Assembly: GCA_024275915.1 (NCBI GenBank)
Contig: JAJRYG010000072.1
Location: 1-39,282 of the forward strand
Direction: 5' to 3'
Source of the DNA: Gammaproteobacteria bacterium
Lineage (GTDB): Bacteria; Pseudomonadota; Gammaproteobacteria; UBA6429; Thiohalophilaceae
Length of the DNA: 39,282 bases
How positions within the stretch are numbered: the stretch's first letter is position 1; each line of letters opens with the position of its first letter. The position numbers and the translations under genes are program-made. The notes below the pieces were generated by a model, which did no database searches, was not told the DNA's origin, and saw only the letters and a program-made list of their open reading frames with translations. Positions 8,834 through 17,223 of the stretch are shown one piece after another.

Positions 8834-9880
8834 ATGACCAGTAACAGGGTTTCCCGGATAGCCTGTATAGCAACCGGACAGAAAACCTGCCACGATGAAA
8901 CCGGTCGGCAAATCGAATGCCAGAGAAGTGGACAGGATGCCGAGTTTCAGGCTGGAATTTCCTGGCCAGAGCCACGATTTATCGTCAATGATGAATGTGT
9001 CGATGACAGACTGACTGGACTGATGTGGACCCGCAAGGCCAATTTTGCCGACTTCCCGCTGCAATGGATTGAAGCACTGGATTTTGTCAGGGAGATGAAT
9101 CGCCAGCAAGTGCTTGGTTTTAGCGACTGGCGTCTGCCCAATCGCCGGGAGCTGCGCAGCCTGCTGGACTTTCAGACTCGCAAGCCGGCATTGCCGGCGC
9201 ACCATCCCTTCAGTGATGTGTTTCTTGGCTGGTACTGGACATCGACCACGGCAGCCATTGCACCGGAGCATGCCTGGTATGTACACATGGAAGGAGCAAG
9301 GATGTTTTATGGCGGAAAGGATCAGTCCTACCTGGTGTGGCCTGTCAGGGGAGAGGGCAACGGCGCGGTTCTGCAGACTGGTCAGGACCACTGTTATGAT
9401 TCACAGGGCCAATACATGAACTGTGCAGGCAGTAGCCAGGATGCTGAGTATCGTACTGGCAAGGACTGGCCATCCCCGCGATTTGTCGAGAATGATGAGT
9501 ATATCGAAGACCATCTGACAGGACTGTGCTGGCGGCGCAGTGCTGATCTGACCGGCAAGCCGGTTAGCTGGATGCAGGCTCTGGCTGCCATCGATAAACT
9601 CAATCAGCAGGCAGGGGTGCGACGTTGGCGGCTGCCCAACATCAACTAGTTGGAGGCGCTGGTGGATTGCTCACAGTCCAGTCCTGCCCTTAGCGAGGAA
9701 ATGCCGGTAAATGAGATACAGGCCAGTTACTGGTCATCCACCACCAGCATGTTTGAACCAGACTGGGCCTGGGCACTGTATCTGGAGAAAGGTGCCACCG
9801 GTGTGGGACAGAAAAGCGGCCTGCATTTTCATGTCTGGCCAGTGTTGACCCAACCTTGCATGAATTTCGGAGCAGAATAG
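8834..9880 (+). pseudogene. Tandem Lcl/DUF1566-domain protein, interrupted by in-frame TAG
   Basis: Two homologous units are visible. Unit 1 (about 15-185) has TGQKTCHDETG, DDRLTGLMW, WRLPNRRELRSLL, YWTSTT and VWPVR. Unit 2 has TGQDHCYDSQG, EDHLTGLCW, WRLPNIN-stop-LEALVD, YWSSTT and VWPV. The single TAG at 9647-9649 (codon 272) falls where DUF1566 proteins carry Glu (WRLPN.xEL), so GAG to TAG is the simplest explanation; the frame continues unchanged to 9880. The last residues (from about 9849) and the TAG terminator come from an inserted family B element, so the original C-terminus is lost. DUF1566/Lcl proteins are usually exported; no signal peptide is visible from ATG 8834. Function unknown. 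Confidence 0.8.
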
Positions 9881-10034
9881 CGTAGTGTCTTCCATGCCAG
9901 CATTTTCAGCGCCGTGCTCAATTTCTCCAATCCTCATATTTCGGTGGGCTATACTGTGGCTGGAAAAACCTGCACTCGACACTGAAAATACGACCCCAAG
10001 GCTGCGGCATCCAAAAATTCATGCAATTATCGGG
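9849..10034 (+). mobile_element. Family B MITE-like element, copy 1
   Basis: 186 bp with imperfect terminal inverted repeats (CCCAACCTTGCATGAATTT at left; the right end is the complement of CCCGATAATTGCATGAATTT). It is flanked by a perfect 4-bp duplication TTGA at 9845-9848 and 10035-10038. It is homologous to 12936-13116 and 23246-23435 (same orientation) and to 11512-11700 (opposite orientation). No coding capacity. The insertion lies at the 3' end of the Lcl-domain gene and provides its stop codon. Confidence 0.85.
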
Positions 10035-10124
10035 TTGAATCTCAAGCCATAATGCCATTACGACAGGTTCCCGGGGTGATAACGAATTCGGCAACCCGAA
10101 CCTTTGATATTTGAACCTTTGACC

Positions 10125-10156
10125 GGCTGCTGAAAAAGGGCACTTTTCAACAGCCA
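10125..10156 (+). repeat. Minimal family A hairpin
   Basis: GGCTGCTGAAAA ... TTTTCAACAGCC forms a nearly perfect stem with a short loop. It carries only the termini of the family A repeat seen at 15083-15248. It lies 41 bp upstream of the cytochrome c start, in its probable 5' leader. Confidence 0.65.
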
Positions 10157-10197
10157 GTCAAATCTTTTTGATTTTGAATCTGAATCTGGGAGAAACA

Positions 10198-10929
10198 ATG
10201 AAATCTGTTTTTACAACACTGGTCATCATTCTGGTATTGACTGCCATCGCACTGTTTACCGTCATGTATGGCGGCATATTCAATGTCGCTGCCACACAAA
10301 ATCATACAAAGCTGACTCACTGGATACTTTCAGCCACACGGGAATCGTCCATCGAGAAACGGGCTGCCGGTATCGAAGTACCAAACCTGGATGACAGGGA
10401 AATGATTAAAAACGGTTTTCGCAGCTATCGGGAAATGTGTGCGGTTTGCCACACTCCTCCTGGCGTCAAGGACTCACCCATTGCCCAAGGACTCAATCCA
10501 CCACCACCGAATCTGGCCGCTGAAGCGGCAGAGCTGAGTGATGCCGAACTGTTCTGGGTGATCAAGAACGGTATTCGCATGACTGGCATGCCGGCTTGGG
10601 GTGTGACTCATGGTGATGCCGAGCTGTGGGATATCGTTGCCTTCGTCAAAGCCCTGCCTGACATCAGCAAGGAACAGTACCAGGAGCTGGACCGGACTAC
10701 CGAGGCGGGCCACAGTCATGCAGGTGGGAGTCATGATATGGGAGGCCATGAAGCCGGCGGGCATGATGCCGGTGGCCATGATACTTCCAGCCGTGAACAT
10801 GGTCATGATACAGGTCAGAAGGTCGACGATCACGGCAGCGAAAGTCCGGCCGCCACTGCCGCTGAACAAACAGACAAGGCCAGTGACCATCATGACGATG
10901 GCCATAGCCACGGTGAACATACTCACTGA
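10198..10929 (+). CDS. Membrane-anchored cytochrome c with His-rich C-terminal tail
   Basis: 243 aa from ATG 10198, chosen because GGGAGAAACA immediately precedes it and it gives a clean N-terminal membrane anchor (about 3-25); the ATG at 10168 is rejected. The haem-binding motif is C81-A-V-C84-H85 with a likely distal Met in MTGMPAWG. After about residue 165 the protein becomes a low-complexity tail with many His and Gly (repeats of GGHxAGG and similar, ending SHGEHTH), as in metal-sequestering tails. The haem domain should face the periplasm. The tail suggests copper or nickel binding, consistent with the neighbouring copper genes, but this is inference from composition. The electron partner is unknown. 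Confidence 0.92.
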   Translation: MKSVFTTLVIILVLTAIALFTVMYGGIFNVAATQNHTKLTHWILSATRESSIEKRAAGIEVPNLDDREMIKNGFRSYREMCAVCHTPPGVKDSPIAQGLNPPPPNLAAEAAELSDAELFWVIKNGIRMTGMPAWGVTHGDAELWDIVAFVKALPDISKEQYQELDRTTEAGHSHAGGSHDMGGHEAGGHDAGGHDTSSREHGHDTGQKVDDHGSESPAATAAEQTDKASDHHDDGHSHGEHTH

Positions 10930-11004
10930 TCGGTTCTGTCTGCAATGCGCAGCCCGCCGGGTTGCGCATTGTTCCACCATCGAAGCAAACGGAGATGGCA
11001 CGCC

Positions 11005-11884
11005 ATGATCGATGATCACTATGTCTGGTTCGTCTGGTCCAGTGCCTTCCTCGTACCCTGGCTGCTGGTCTACCCGGCTTTCCCGTCGTATCGGCGTTCC
11101 ATGCTCTGGGCCAGTCTGTTTACCATGCCGTTCGGCCTCACCGAGCCCATTTTCGTTCCCGAATACTGGATGCCACCGAGTCTGTTCGATCTGGCGCAAA
11201 AAACCGGTTTCGACATCGAAAGCCTGATTTTCTGTTTTGGCACCGGCGGGATCGGTTCGGTACTGTACAATCTGCTGACTCGCCAGGTGCCAATCCCGCT
11301 GGGTGAGGACGAAAGACTCAAGCTCTTGCATCGTCATCATTACAATGCACTGAGTACGCCGTTTTTCGTCTTCCTGCTGTTCTACTTCTTTGACTGGAAT
11401 CCCATCTACCCGTCTATCCTTGCCCTGTTTGCCGGGTCACTGGCCAATGTCCTGTGCCGGCCGGATCTGAAGAACAAGACCTGGATTGGTGGTCTGCTGT
11501 TTCTGGGTTATCCCAATAGTTGCATAAATTTTTGGATGCAGGGGCTTTGGGGACAGTATTTTCAGGGTCGAGCGCAGGTTTTTCCATCCGCAGCATAGCC
11601 CACCGAAATGTGAGGATTGGAAAAATCGAGCACGGCACTGAAAATACTGGCATGGAAGGCGTATCGCCATCCTGCGCCGAAAATTTATGCAACGATTGGG
11701 TTGTTACATCGTTTTTCTCGTCGGCCTGGAGGTCATTGCGCCCGGCTATATCGACCGGGTCTGGAACCTGCAGGCCCTGTCCGGCATCACTCTCGGTTTC
11801 ATGCCTCTGGAAGAGCTGCTGTTTGCGATTGGTTTTGGCATGTACTGGTCGGGTGTCTACGAGCATTTTACCTGGCGGCACTGA
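11005..11884 (+). pseudogene. Lycopene-cyclase-domain membrane protein, disrupted by a MITE
   Basis: The N-terminal part (11005-11510, to LLFLGY) and the C-terminal part (from about 11703, IVFLVGLEVIAPGY to ending FTWRH at 11884) are the two halves of one polytopic protein of the lycopene cyclase domain family. The family has tandem three-helix units with a conserved acidic pair: PFGLTEPIF in the first half, FMPLEELLFAIGF in the second. They are in different frames because a ~190 bp family B element (11512-11700) is inserted between them. Removing the element and one copy of the target duplication restores a single frame of about 228 aa. The start is set by GGAGATGG before ATG 11005. The native role would be carotenoid ring formation or an uncharacterised relative; here it should be inactive. 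Confidence 0.82.
11512..11700 (-). mobile_element. Family B MITE-like element, copy 2 (inside a gene)
   Basis: 189 bp with terminal inverted repeats (CCCAATAGTTGCATAAATTT at left, matched by the complement of the right end). It is flanked by TTAT/TTGT, a 4-bp near-duplication with one mismatch; an alternative reading with GTTA on both sides at 11507-11510 and 11703-11706 is exact. Orientation is opposite to the copies at 9849 and 23246. It splits a lycopene-cyclase-domain gene and shifts its frame, direct evidence that the element is or was mobile. Confidence 0.88.
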
Positions 11885-11896
11885 AGGAGGACACGC

Positions 11897-12232
11897 ATGT
11901 TTGTCATGGCCTTGCGACAGATACGTTTTGAAGGGGGACGTATGCTTTTCGTCTGCCTGGCGATAGCCGCGAGTCTGGCCCTGATCCTGGTGCTGGAGGA
12001 CTTTCAGCAGGGCCTGTTTGCCCAGTTGCACAATGTGGTCACCAACCGGGGTGGCCAGTTGATCGTTACCCAGGCAGGGGTGCGCAATTTCGTTGCCAGC
12101 CGCTCGGTGTTGCCGCAGATGAGCCGGGCGCAGATCTAGGCCATCGCGGGTGTCGAACAGGCCAACCCCATGACCTTGGTACCGGTACGCCTGATTGCCG
12201 GACTGGAACCGGCCATGGTTTTTCGTACATGA
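11897..12232 (+). pseudogene. ABC transporter permease (MacB/FtsX type), N-terminal remnant
   Basis: The frame starts MFVMALRQIRFEGGRMLF, has one transmembrane helix (about 16-35) and the beginning of a periplasmic MacB-type core domain (RGGQLIVTQAGV...). It is stopped by TAG at 12137-12139 (codon 81), where family members usually have Glu in a '-EAI..IPGVE' context (here stop-AIAGVE). After the stop the frame runs on to TGA at 12230-12232, ending inside the start of the next gene. Family members are about 380-400 aa, so roughly three quarters, including the three C-terminal helices, are missing. It is both truncated and nonsense-mutated, and therefore non-functional. Confidence 0.75.
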
Positions 12233-12921
12233 ATCTGCCCGAGCCACAAGCCCCAAAAACCCGGGCCGGCCTGCGCTTGCTGTTGTTGCTCGGCTTTTTG
12301 CTGCTGACGGTGGTTCTCTTCCTGCTTGCCGAGCGGGCCGGCTGGCTGGCTGGTCTGCAGGATCAGGTGAAGCTGCAGGCTTTCGTCGAACAGCTGGGTC
12401 TGTTCGGCCCGCTGGCCATCATCATCCTGCTGGCGCTGGCGATTGTTATCAGCCCGATCCCCAGTGCGCCGATTGCCCTGGTTTCCGGGGCCCTGTACGG
12501 GCACGGTCCTGGTACTGTCTATGTGGTGCTGGGTTCGGTGACCGGGGCGATGCTGGCATTTACCATTGCCCGCCGGCTGGGCCAGGACTATGTCAATCAC
12601 AAGCTGATGCAACACCTGCCGGTAAAACTGGTGGGCTCGCAAAATACCCTGATGGCCATCGTCTTTGCCAGCCGCCTGGCCCCTTTCATTTCCTTCGATG
12701 TGATCAGTTATGCCGCGGGTCTGACCTGTCTGGGCTATGGCCGCTTTTTGCTGGCCACCCTGGCCGGCATCATTCCCATCAGTTTCCTGCTGGCCCATCT
12801 TGGCAGTGAAGTGAGCAACGGCGAGATGGGCAGCATCGCCAATGCCATCCTGTTGCTCGGGCTGTTTACCCTGATCCCTCTTGTCCTCAATCTGCTGCGG
12901 CGCCACTTGCGAGGTGATTGA
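12229..12921 (+). CDS. TVP38/TMEM64-family (VTT domain) membrane protein
   Basis: 230 aa polytopic protein. The VTT/DedA-like core has PSIP-type residues (VISPIPSAPIALVSGALYG), a GAMLAFTIARRLG segment, the conserved F.SRLAPF.SFD.ISYAAG region, and hydrophobic terminal helices. Such proteins are DedA-superfamily membrane proteins with a proposed lipid scramblase or transport role. ATG 12229 overlaps the TGA of the ABC permease remnant and lacks a convincing ribosome-binding site, so its expression may have depended on the now deleted upstream gene. It is intact over its whole length. Confidence 0.88.
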   Translation: MNLPEPQAPKTRAGLRLLLLLGFLLLTVVLFLLAERAGWLAGLQDQVKLQAFVEQLGLFGPLAIIILLALAIVISPIPSAPIALVSGALYGHGPGTVYVVLGSVTGAMLAFTIARRLGQDYVNHKLMQHLPVKLVGSQNTLMAIVFASRLAPFISFDVISYAAGLTCLGYGRFLLATLAGIIPISFLLAHLGSEVSNGEMGSIANAILLLGLFTLIPLVLNLLRRHLRGD

Positions 12922-12935
12922 CATGCTTTACCTGA

Positions 12936-13116
12936 CCGTTACATAAATTTTCGGCACAGGTTAGAGCAGGACCTTCCATGCCAGCATTTTTCAGGACTGG
13001 ATCCGATTTTTCCAATCATTACATTTCGGTGGGCTATCCTGTGGCTGTAAAACTGTGCTCAACCATGGAAATACTACCCTGAAAGCCCCTGCCCAAAATT
13101 TCATGCAACTATTGGG
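12936..13116 (+). mobile_element. Family B MITE-like element, copy 3
   Basis: About 181 bp, same orientation as the copies at 9849 and 23246. The right terminus (ATGCAACTATTGGG) is clear; the left terminus is eroded (CCGTTACATAAATTTTCGG) with no evident target duplication. It lies directly behind the VTT gene. Confidence 0.75.
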
Positions 13117-13205
13117 TAAATATCAGCCAGGATAGTCGAGGTAGCTAGGGCAGTGTCAGCAATGTCAGACCGCAGGTTGTCATGGGTTGATACTGGCTGC
13201 AGATC

Positions 13206-13232
13206 TAAAGAAAACACCATTTCGTCCGATAA
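13206..13232 (+). promoter_or_regulatory. Sigma-28 (FliA) promoter candidate for the chemoreceptor gene
   Basis: TAAAGAAA, an 11-bp spacer and TCCGATAA match the flagellar sigma-28 consensus TAAAGTTT-N11-GCCGATAA at all key positions; the -10 element differs in one base. It points toward the chemoreceptor at 13410, leaving a leader of about 175 nt. FliA control of chemotaxis transducers is well established in gammaproteobacteria. The remainder of 13117-13409 shows no gene. Confidence 0.7.
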
Positions 13233-13409
13233 AATGACATGTAGATAAAAAACGGTCCCTTAACACGACTACGGGTATTGAATGCTGGTGTCGTTGTTGC
13301 CAGGACATGTTGATATGACAATAAACACACTTGTCCATGTTCAGCAGGGAAGTATGTTCAAAATGCAGGCCTTCTGACGAGCGGGCCATAACCAAGAAAA
13401 GACGCTGCG

Positions 13410-14993
13410 ATGAAAAAAAATCTGCCCATCACCAATGTGGAATCCGACTATCACGAGTCGGCCAATATTCTTTCCACTACCAATCTCAAAGGGGCCATTA
13501 CCTATGTCAACGAGGATTTTCTCGAGATCAGCGGTTTTGACCTGGATGAGCTCATTGGCAAGAATCACAATGTGGTACGCCACCCCGAAATGCCGCCGGC
13601 AGCATTCGAGGATCTGTGGAAGACCATCAAGTCGGGTGATTCTTGGCTGGGCATGGTCAAGAACCGTTGCAAGAATGGCGACCACTACTGGGTCAATGCC
13701 TATGTGACGCCCATTGCGGAAAATGGCGAGATCAAGGAATACCAGTCGGTTCGCAGCCAGCCCAAACGCGAGGATGTGGTGCGGGCTGAAAAGCTGTATA
13801 AGCGGCTCAACCAGGGCAAGTCGCCGTCCTGGCTCAAGCGTCGTCCCATGCCATTCAAATACAGAATGCTGCTGGCCTTTGCCGCTTCGCAAATGACCGC
13901 CTTACTGGTGCCGTTCCTGTTGGGGCGTTTCGATCTGATCGGCGCGGCTTTGGGACTGTTCGCTGGAATGGGGGTGGCGATCGGGTTGTCACTGCGTTAC
14001 ATCAACCCCCTGTGCAAGGTGTTTGCCCGTGCCCGTGCCATTGTCCATAACCCGGTTTCCCAGTATGTGTTCACCGGCCGCACCGATGAGGTTGGACAGA
14101 TCATGCTGGCTTTCAAATACCTGGAGGCGGAAACCGGTGGCCTGATTGGTCGAATTTCCGATTCAACCAAGGGGCTCAGTGAGCAGGCGGGGCAGTTGCA
14201 ATCATCTATCGAGCTGAACAAGGTCAGTATCAACAACCAGCACAGTGAAACCGAACAGGTTGCCACGGCGGTTACCGAGATGTCGGCCAGCATTGAGGAA
14301 GTGGCGCGTCATGCACAGAGTACGGCCGAGTCGGCAACCTTGGCCGAATCGGAAACCGTCAACAGCAAGCAGGTGGTCAATTCCACCATGGACTCCATCC
14401 ACCAGCTGTCGGAAGAAATCAACCAGGCCAGTGAAGTCATCGGCCAGCTGGAAAGCAATACGGAAAGCATTACCGATGTGGTCAATGTGATACGCGGCAT
14501 TGCCGAGCAGACCAACCTGCTGGCCCTCAATGCGGCCATCGAAGCGGCCCGGGCCGGTGAACAGGGGCGGGGCTTTGCGGTGGTGGCCGACGAAGTCCGT
14601 ACCCTGGCCAACCGCACCCAGGATTCCACCCTGGAAATCCAGAACATGATCGAGCAGCTCCAGTCCGGTTCACGGCAGGCGGTCAAGGTCATGGAAAAGA
14701 GCCGTACCCAGGCCGACAACAGTGTCGACAATGCCCGTCAGGCGGTAGACTCCCTCAATGCCATCAACCAGGCCGTCGCCAGCATCAACGAGATGAGCAG
14801 CCAGATCGCCACCGCCGTCAACGAGCAGACCATGGTGGCCAAGGAAGTCAACCAGAACATCATCAACATCCAGCAGGTCTCCGAAATCGTCGTCGACGGT
14901 GTGCAGACCAGCGAAACGGTCAGTCAGACCATGCAGCACCTGGCGCAGAACATGGATGCCCTGGCCCGACAGTTCTGGGACAAGCGCAGATAA
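13410..14993 (+). CDS. Aer-type PAS methyl-accepting chemotaxis protein
   Basis: 527 aa. An N-terminal PAS domain of the Aer redox-sensor type (about 15-120: [44 protein letters not shown]) is followed by a short hydrophobic hairpin anchor (about 151-195), a HAMP-like linker and a long signalling coiled coil with the invariant hairpin tip ([20 protein letters not shown]). No periplasmic ligand domain is present, so sensing is cytoplasmic, probably of energy or redox state through a flavin (inference from Aer). It belongs to the flagellar regulon if the sigma-28 promoter at 13206 is real. No che genes are adjacent. Confidence 0.94.
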   Translation: MKKNLPITNVESDYHESANILSTTNLKGAITYVNEDFLEISGFDLDELIGKNHNVVRHPEMPPAAFEDLWKTIKSGDSWLGMVKNRCKNGDHYWVNAYVTPIAENGEIKEYQSVRSQPKREDVVRAEKLYKRLNQGKSPSWLKRRPMPFKYRMLLAFAASQMTALLVPFLLGRFDLIGAALGLFAGMGVAIGLSLRYINPLCKVFARARAIVHNPVSQYVFTGRTDEVGQIMLAFKYLEAETGGLIGRISDSTKGLSEQAGQLQSSIELNKVSINNQHSETEQVATAVTEMSASIEEVARHAQSTAESATLAESETVNSKQVVNSTMDSIHQLSEEINQASEVIGQLESNTESITDVVNVIRGIAEQTNLLALNAAIEAARAGEQGRGFAVVADEVRTLANRTQDSTLEIQNMIEQLQSGSRQAVKVMEKSRTQADNSVDNARQAVDSLNAINQAVASINEMSSQIATAVNEQTMVAKEVNQNIINIQQVSEIVVDGVQTSETVSQTMQHLAQNMDALARQFWDKRR

Positions 14994-15082
14994 AGGGTGG
15001 AGAAAAGTAGAAAGATGAAATAAACCCCATCCCGGACCTGCCTTGATTTCGGCCTGCACAGGAATAACGTTTGGAGCCCTGG

Positions 15083-15248
15083 CAGGATGCTGAAAAAGTC
15101 CCTCCCTGGACTTTTTCAACCCGGGCACGGAAAACGCGGTTTCCCGTGCTCTCACATTTTCAATGACTTGCAAACATTGAAAATGGCAGTGTGTCCCTGC
15201 ACCGCACACAGGCTGGGTAAAAACGCTGTTTTTCAACAGCCTGCCAGG
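15083..15248 (+). repeat. Family A dispersed repeat, full copy
   Basis: 166 bp from GGCAGGATGCTGAAAAAG to TTTTTCAACAGCCTGCCAGG. It contains CTCACATTTTCAATGACTTG and the phrase CACCGCACACAGGCTG shared with 3711-3925 and, inverted, 32899-33062. The inverted termini plus an internal GAAAAAGTCC / GGACTTTTTC stem allow strong folding. It lies between the chemoreceptor and DUF302 genes and may act as terminator for the former. Confidence 0.8.
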
Positions 15249-15466
15249 GACTGTCTACTTGAATCTTTTATCTTTTTCCTGTCTTGTGCAACAAGCACAG
15301 CACATGGCACCTTGTGGCACCTGTCCACCTCAGACTCGGGTGTGCGTGGTGGTTCCCGCGCCGCTCGTTCCTCGTCCCTCGAAATGCTAGAATAAGCCTC
15401 GTTTTTCTTTCGGGAGCCAGCGGCTCCTGCAACGATCATCATTCTTACTTACATCGAGGTGCAATC
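15249..15466 (+). other. Intergenic leader of the DUF302 gene
   Basis: No gene is seen. It contains a small perfect hairpin GGAGCC-AGC-GGCTCC (15413-15427) and a TAGAAT hexamer near 15389 that could be a -10 element, but without a clear -35. Confidence 0.35.
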
Positions 15467-15853
15467 ATGTATGGATTCAGTACAAAAGTATCAGGAAGTT
15501 TCGACGAAGCCGTGGAAAAGGTCACCAAGGCACTGATGGAGGAAGGTTTCGGCGTGCTGACTGAAATCGATGTCAAGGCCGTGTTGAAGAAGAAACTGGA
15601 CCTGGACAAGCGTCCCTACAAGATCCTTGGCGCCTGCAACCCCAAACTGGCCAATGCAGCGCTGGAAGCCGACCCGGACGTGGGCCTGTTACTGCCCTGC
15701 AACGTGGTGGTGCGTGAGGAAGAAGACGGCAGCATCACGGCCGCCTTCATGGATCCCTGTGTTGTCGTTGGCCTGTCGGATCATCCCGAAGTGGCAACCG
15801 TGGCAACCGATGCCAAGGCCCGCCTGGAGCGCGTGCGCGACAGCCTGAGCTGA
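15467..15853 (+). CDS. DUF302-family protein
   Basis: 128 aa from ATG 15467 (GAGG upstream), the start that gives the standard DUF302 N-terminus [19 protein letters not shown]; the frame is open further 5' but that sequence is intergenic in character. Conserved features are [23 protein letters not shown] and [10 protein letters not shown]. The protein is small, cytosolic and single-domain. DUF302 proteins are common in sulfur oxidisers and often sit near thiol, sulfur or haem genes, but their biochemical role is not established. It is monocistronic here. Confidence 0.9.
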   Translation: MYGFSTKVSGSFDEAVEKVTKALMEEGFGVLTEIDVKAVLKKKLDLDKRPYKILGACNPKLANAALEADPDVGLLLPCNVVVREEEDGSITAAFMDPCVVVGLSDHPEVATVATDAKARLERVRDSLS

Positions 15854-15984
15854 ACCGCGGCAGGGTGCAAGATGTCGGGTGCAAACAAATAAGCACAGCG
15901 CATTGCACCGTGGCGCACCACCCTGCGCTGGATGAGTTACGAGGGCCGAGTTTCGAGTGACGAGGATTAGGGTATCCCGTCATG

Positions 15985-16139
15985 GCGGCCCCCGAGCCGC
16001 AATCCAGAGGGCGGTGGCAAGTCTCCGAAACCGGAGGGAGTCACGCGACCGATGCGCCTCCTTGCGTCGGCATATCCTACATGAATATAACCCCGGCCGT
16101 AGGATGCCGCTGAGCAAAGCGAAGCGCATCGAACGCCCT
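15985..16139 (+). repeat. Family C dispersed repeat, copy 1
   Basis: About 155 bp (GGCGGCCCCCGAGCCGC ... GCGCATCGAACGCCC) matching 35570-35724 in inverted orientation. It contains GATGCGCCTCCTTGCGTCGG and TACATGAATATAACCCCGG. Non-coding; frames through it appear in databases as spurious proteins. Confidence 0.8.
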
Positions 16140-16263
16140 CAAAACCGGCAGGGAACCCCGCTGGAGTGACGACGGAGCCGGGTTTTACTCGGCACTTGTA
16201 ACTCGTCACTCGCCACAGGCGCAAGCCTGTGCTGTGGCGCTTGTCCCGGCCCGGTGCCCTGGT

Positions 16264-17223
16264 CTAACCCAGGGCGTATTTCTTCAGTCGATAAAGGAGG
16301 GTGCTGCGGGTCAGGCCGAGCAGGCGTGCGGCCTTGCTCTGGTTGCCGGCTGCCATGTTCAGAGCCTGGCGGATCATACTGACTTCCAGTTTCTCCAGCT
16401 CGATGCCGTTTTTGGGCAGGGCGAAGGCCTGTTCCGTGGTGCTCGGCGCATTGCTGCGATGGCGAAATTCGAAGGGCAGGTTTTCCACCTGGATGGTCTG
16501 GCCAGAGAACAGGATCAGCATGCGTTCGGCCAGGTTGCGAAGTTCTCGCACGTTGCCGGGCCAGGCATGGTCCTGCAGCACCCGGATGGCCGCCTTGCTG
16601 TACCGGGGGGCGGGGAGATCATGTTCCTGGGCCAGGCGTCGGGTCAGTTCCCTGAGCAGCAACTCGATGTCGTCACGGCGTTCAGTCAGTGCGGGGAGTT
16701 GCAGCGGCACCACGTTGAGACGATAAAACAGATCGTTACGGAAAGTGCCTTCCAGTACCGCCTGTTGCAGGTCACGGTTGGTGGCGGCAATGATGCGCAC
16801 ATCGACCTGACAGGTACGTGGCTGGCCTACGGGCTGGCACTCGCCGCTTTCAAGAAAGCGCAGCAGCTTGGCCTGGGTGCCCATGGGCAGTTCTCCCACT
16901 TCATCGAGAAACAGGCTGCCTCCGTCGGCACTGATAATGCGGCCTGTCTGATCCTGACTGGCGCCGGTAAAGGCGCCCTTGCGGTGGCCGAAAAGTTCCG
17001 ACTCTGCCAGTTCTTCGGGCAGGGCGGCGCAGTTGATGGTAACGAAAGGCTTGCTCGCCCGTCGGCTTTGCTGATGAACGTAATGGGCCAGCAGCTCCTT
17101 GCCGGTGCCACTGTCACCGAGGATCAGGGTGGTGACATCGGTGGCGGCAGTGATGCTGGCGGCACGCAAGGTGGCCTGGTAAGCAGGGGATTGACCTATC
17201 ATGATTGATTTACCGTGTTTCAT
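16264..17223 (-). CDS. Sigma-54-dependent transcriptional activator lacking a sensory domain (PspF-like architecture)
   Basis: 319 aa. The AAA+ domain begins almost at the N-terminus: Walker A GDSGTGKE (36-43), sigma-54-contacting loop GAFTGA (83-88), Walker B LFLDE (104-108), and arginine-finger region FRNDLFYRLNV. The C-terminus is a Fis-type HTH (about 290-316, NQSKAARLLGLTRSTLLYRL). With no receiver, GAF or PAS domain it has the PspF layout, so activity is probably set by a separate regulator or is constitutive. Its start overlaps the end of the upstream TauE/SafE gene by 14 bp (17210-17223), implying co-expression. The target promoter is not identified. Confidence 0.93.
   Translation of the reverse strand: MKHGKSIMIGQSPAYQATLRAASITAATDVTTLILGDSGTGKELLAHYVHQQSRRASKPFVTINCAALPEELAESELFGHRKGAFTGASQDQTGRIISADGGSLFLDEVGELPMGTQAKLLRFLESGECQPVGQPRTCQVDVRIIAATNRDLQQAVLEGTFRNDLFYRLNVVPLQLPALTERRDDIELLLRELTRRLAQEHDLPAPRYSKAAIRVLQDHAWPGNVRELRNLAERMLILFSGQTIQVENLPFEFRHRSNAPSTTEQAFALPKNGIELEKLEVSMIRQALNMAAGNQSKAARLLGLTRSTLLYRLKKYALG

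Noticed and set aside
11512-11700. Family B as a derivative of the IS630 element at the left edge
   Set aside because: The clearest target duplication is 4 bp (TTGA), whereas IS630 duplicates TA; the ends of the IS630 copy are not visible for comparison.
16234-17208. 324-codon plus-strand open frame over the sigma-54 activator
   Set aside because: Antisense shadow; the minus strand carries all AAA+ motifs.
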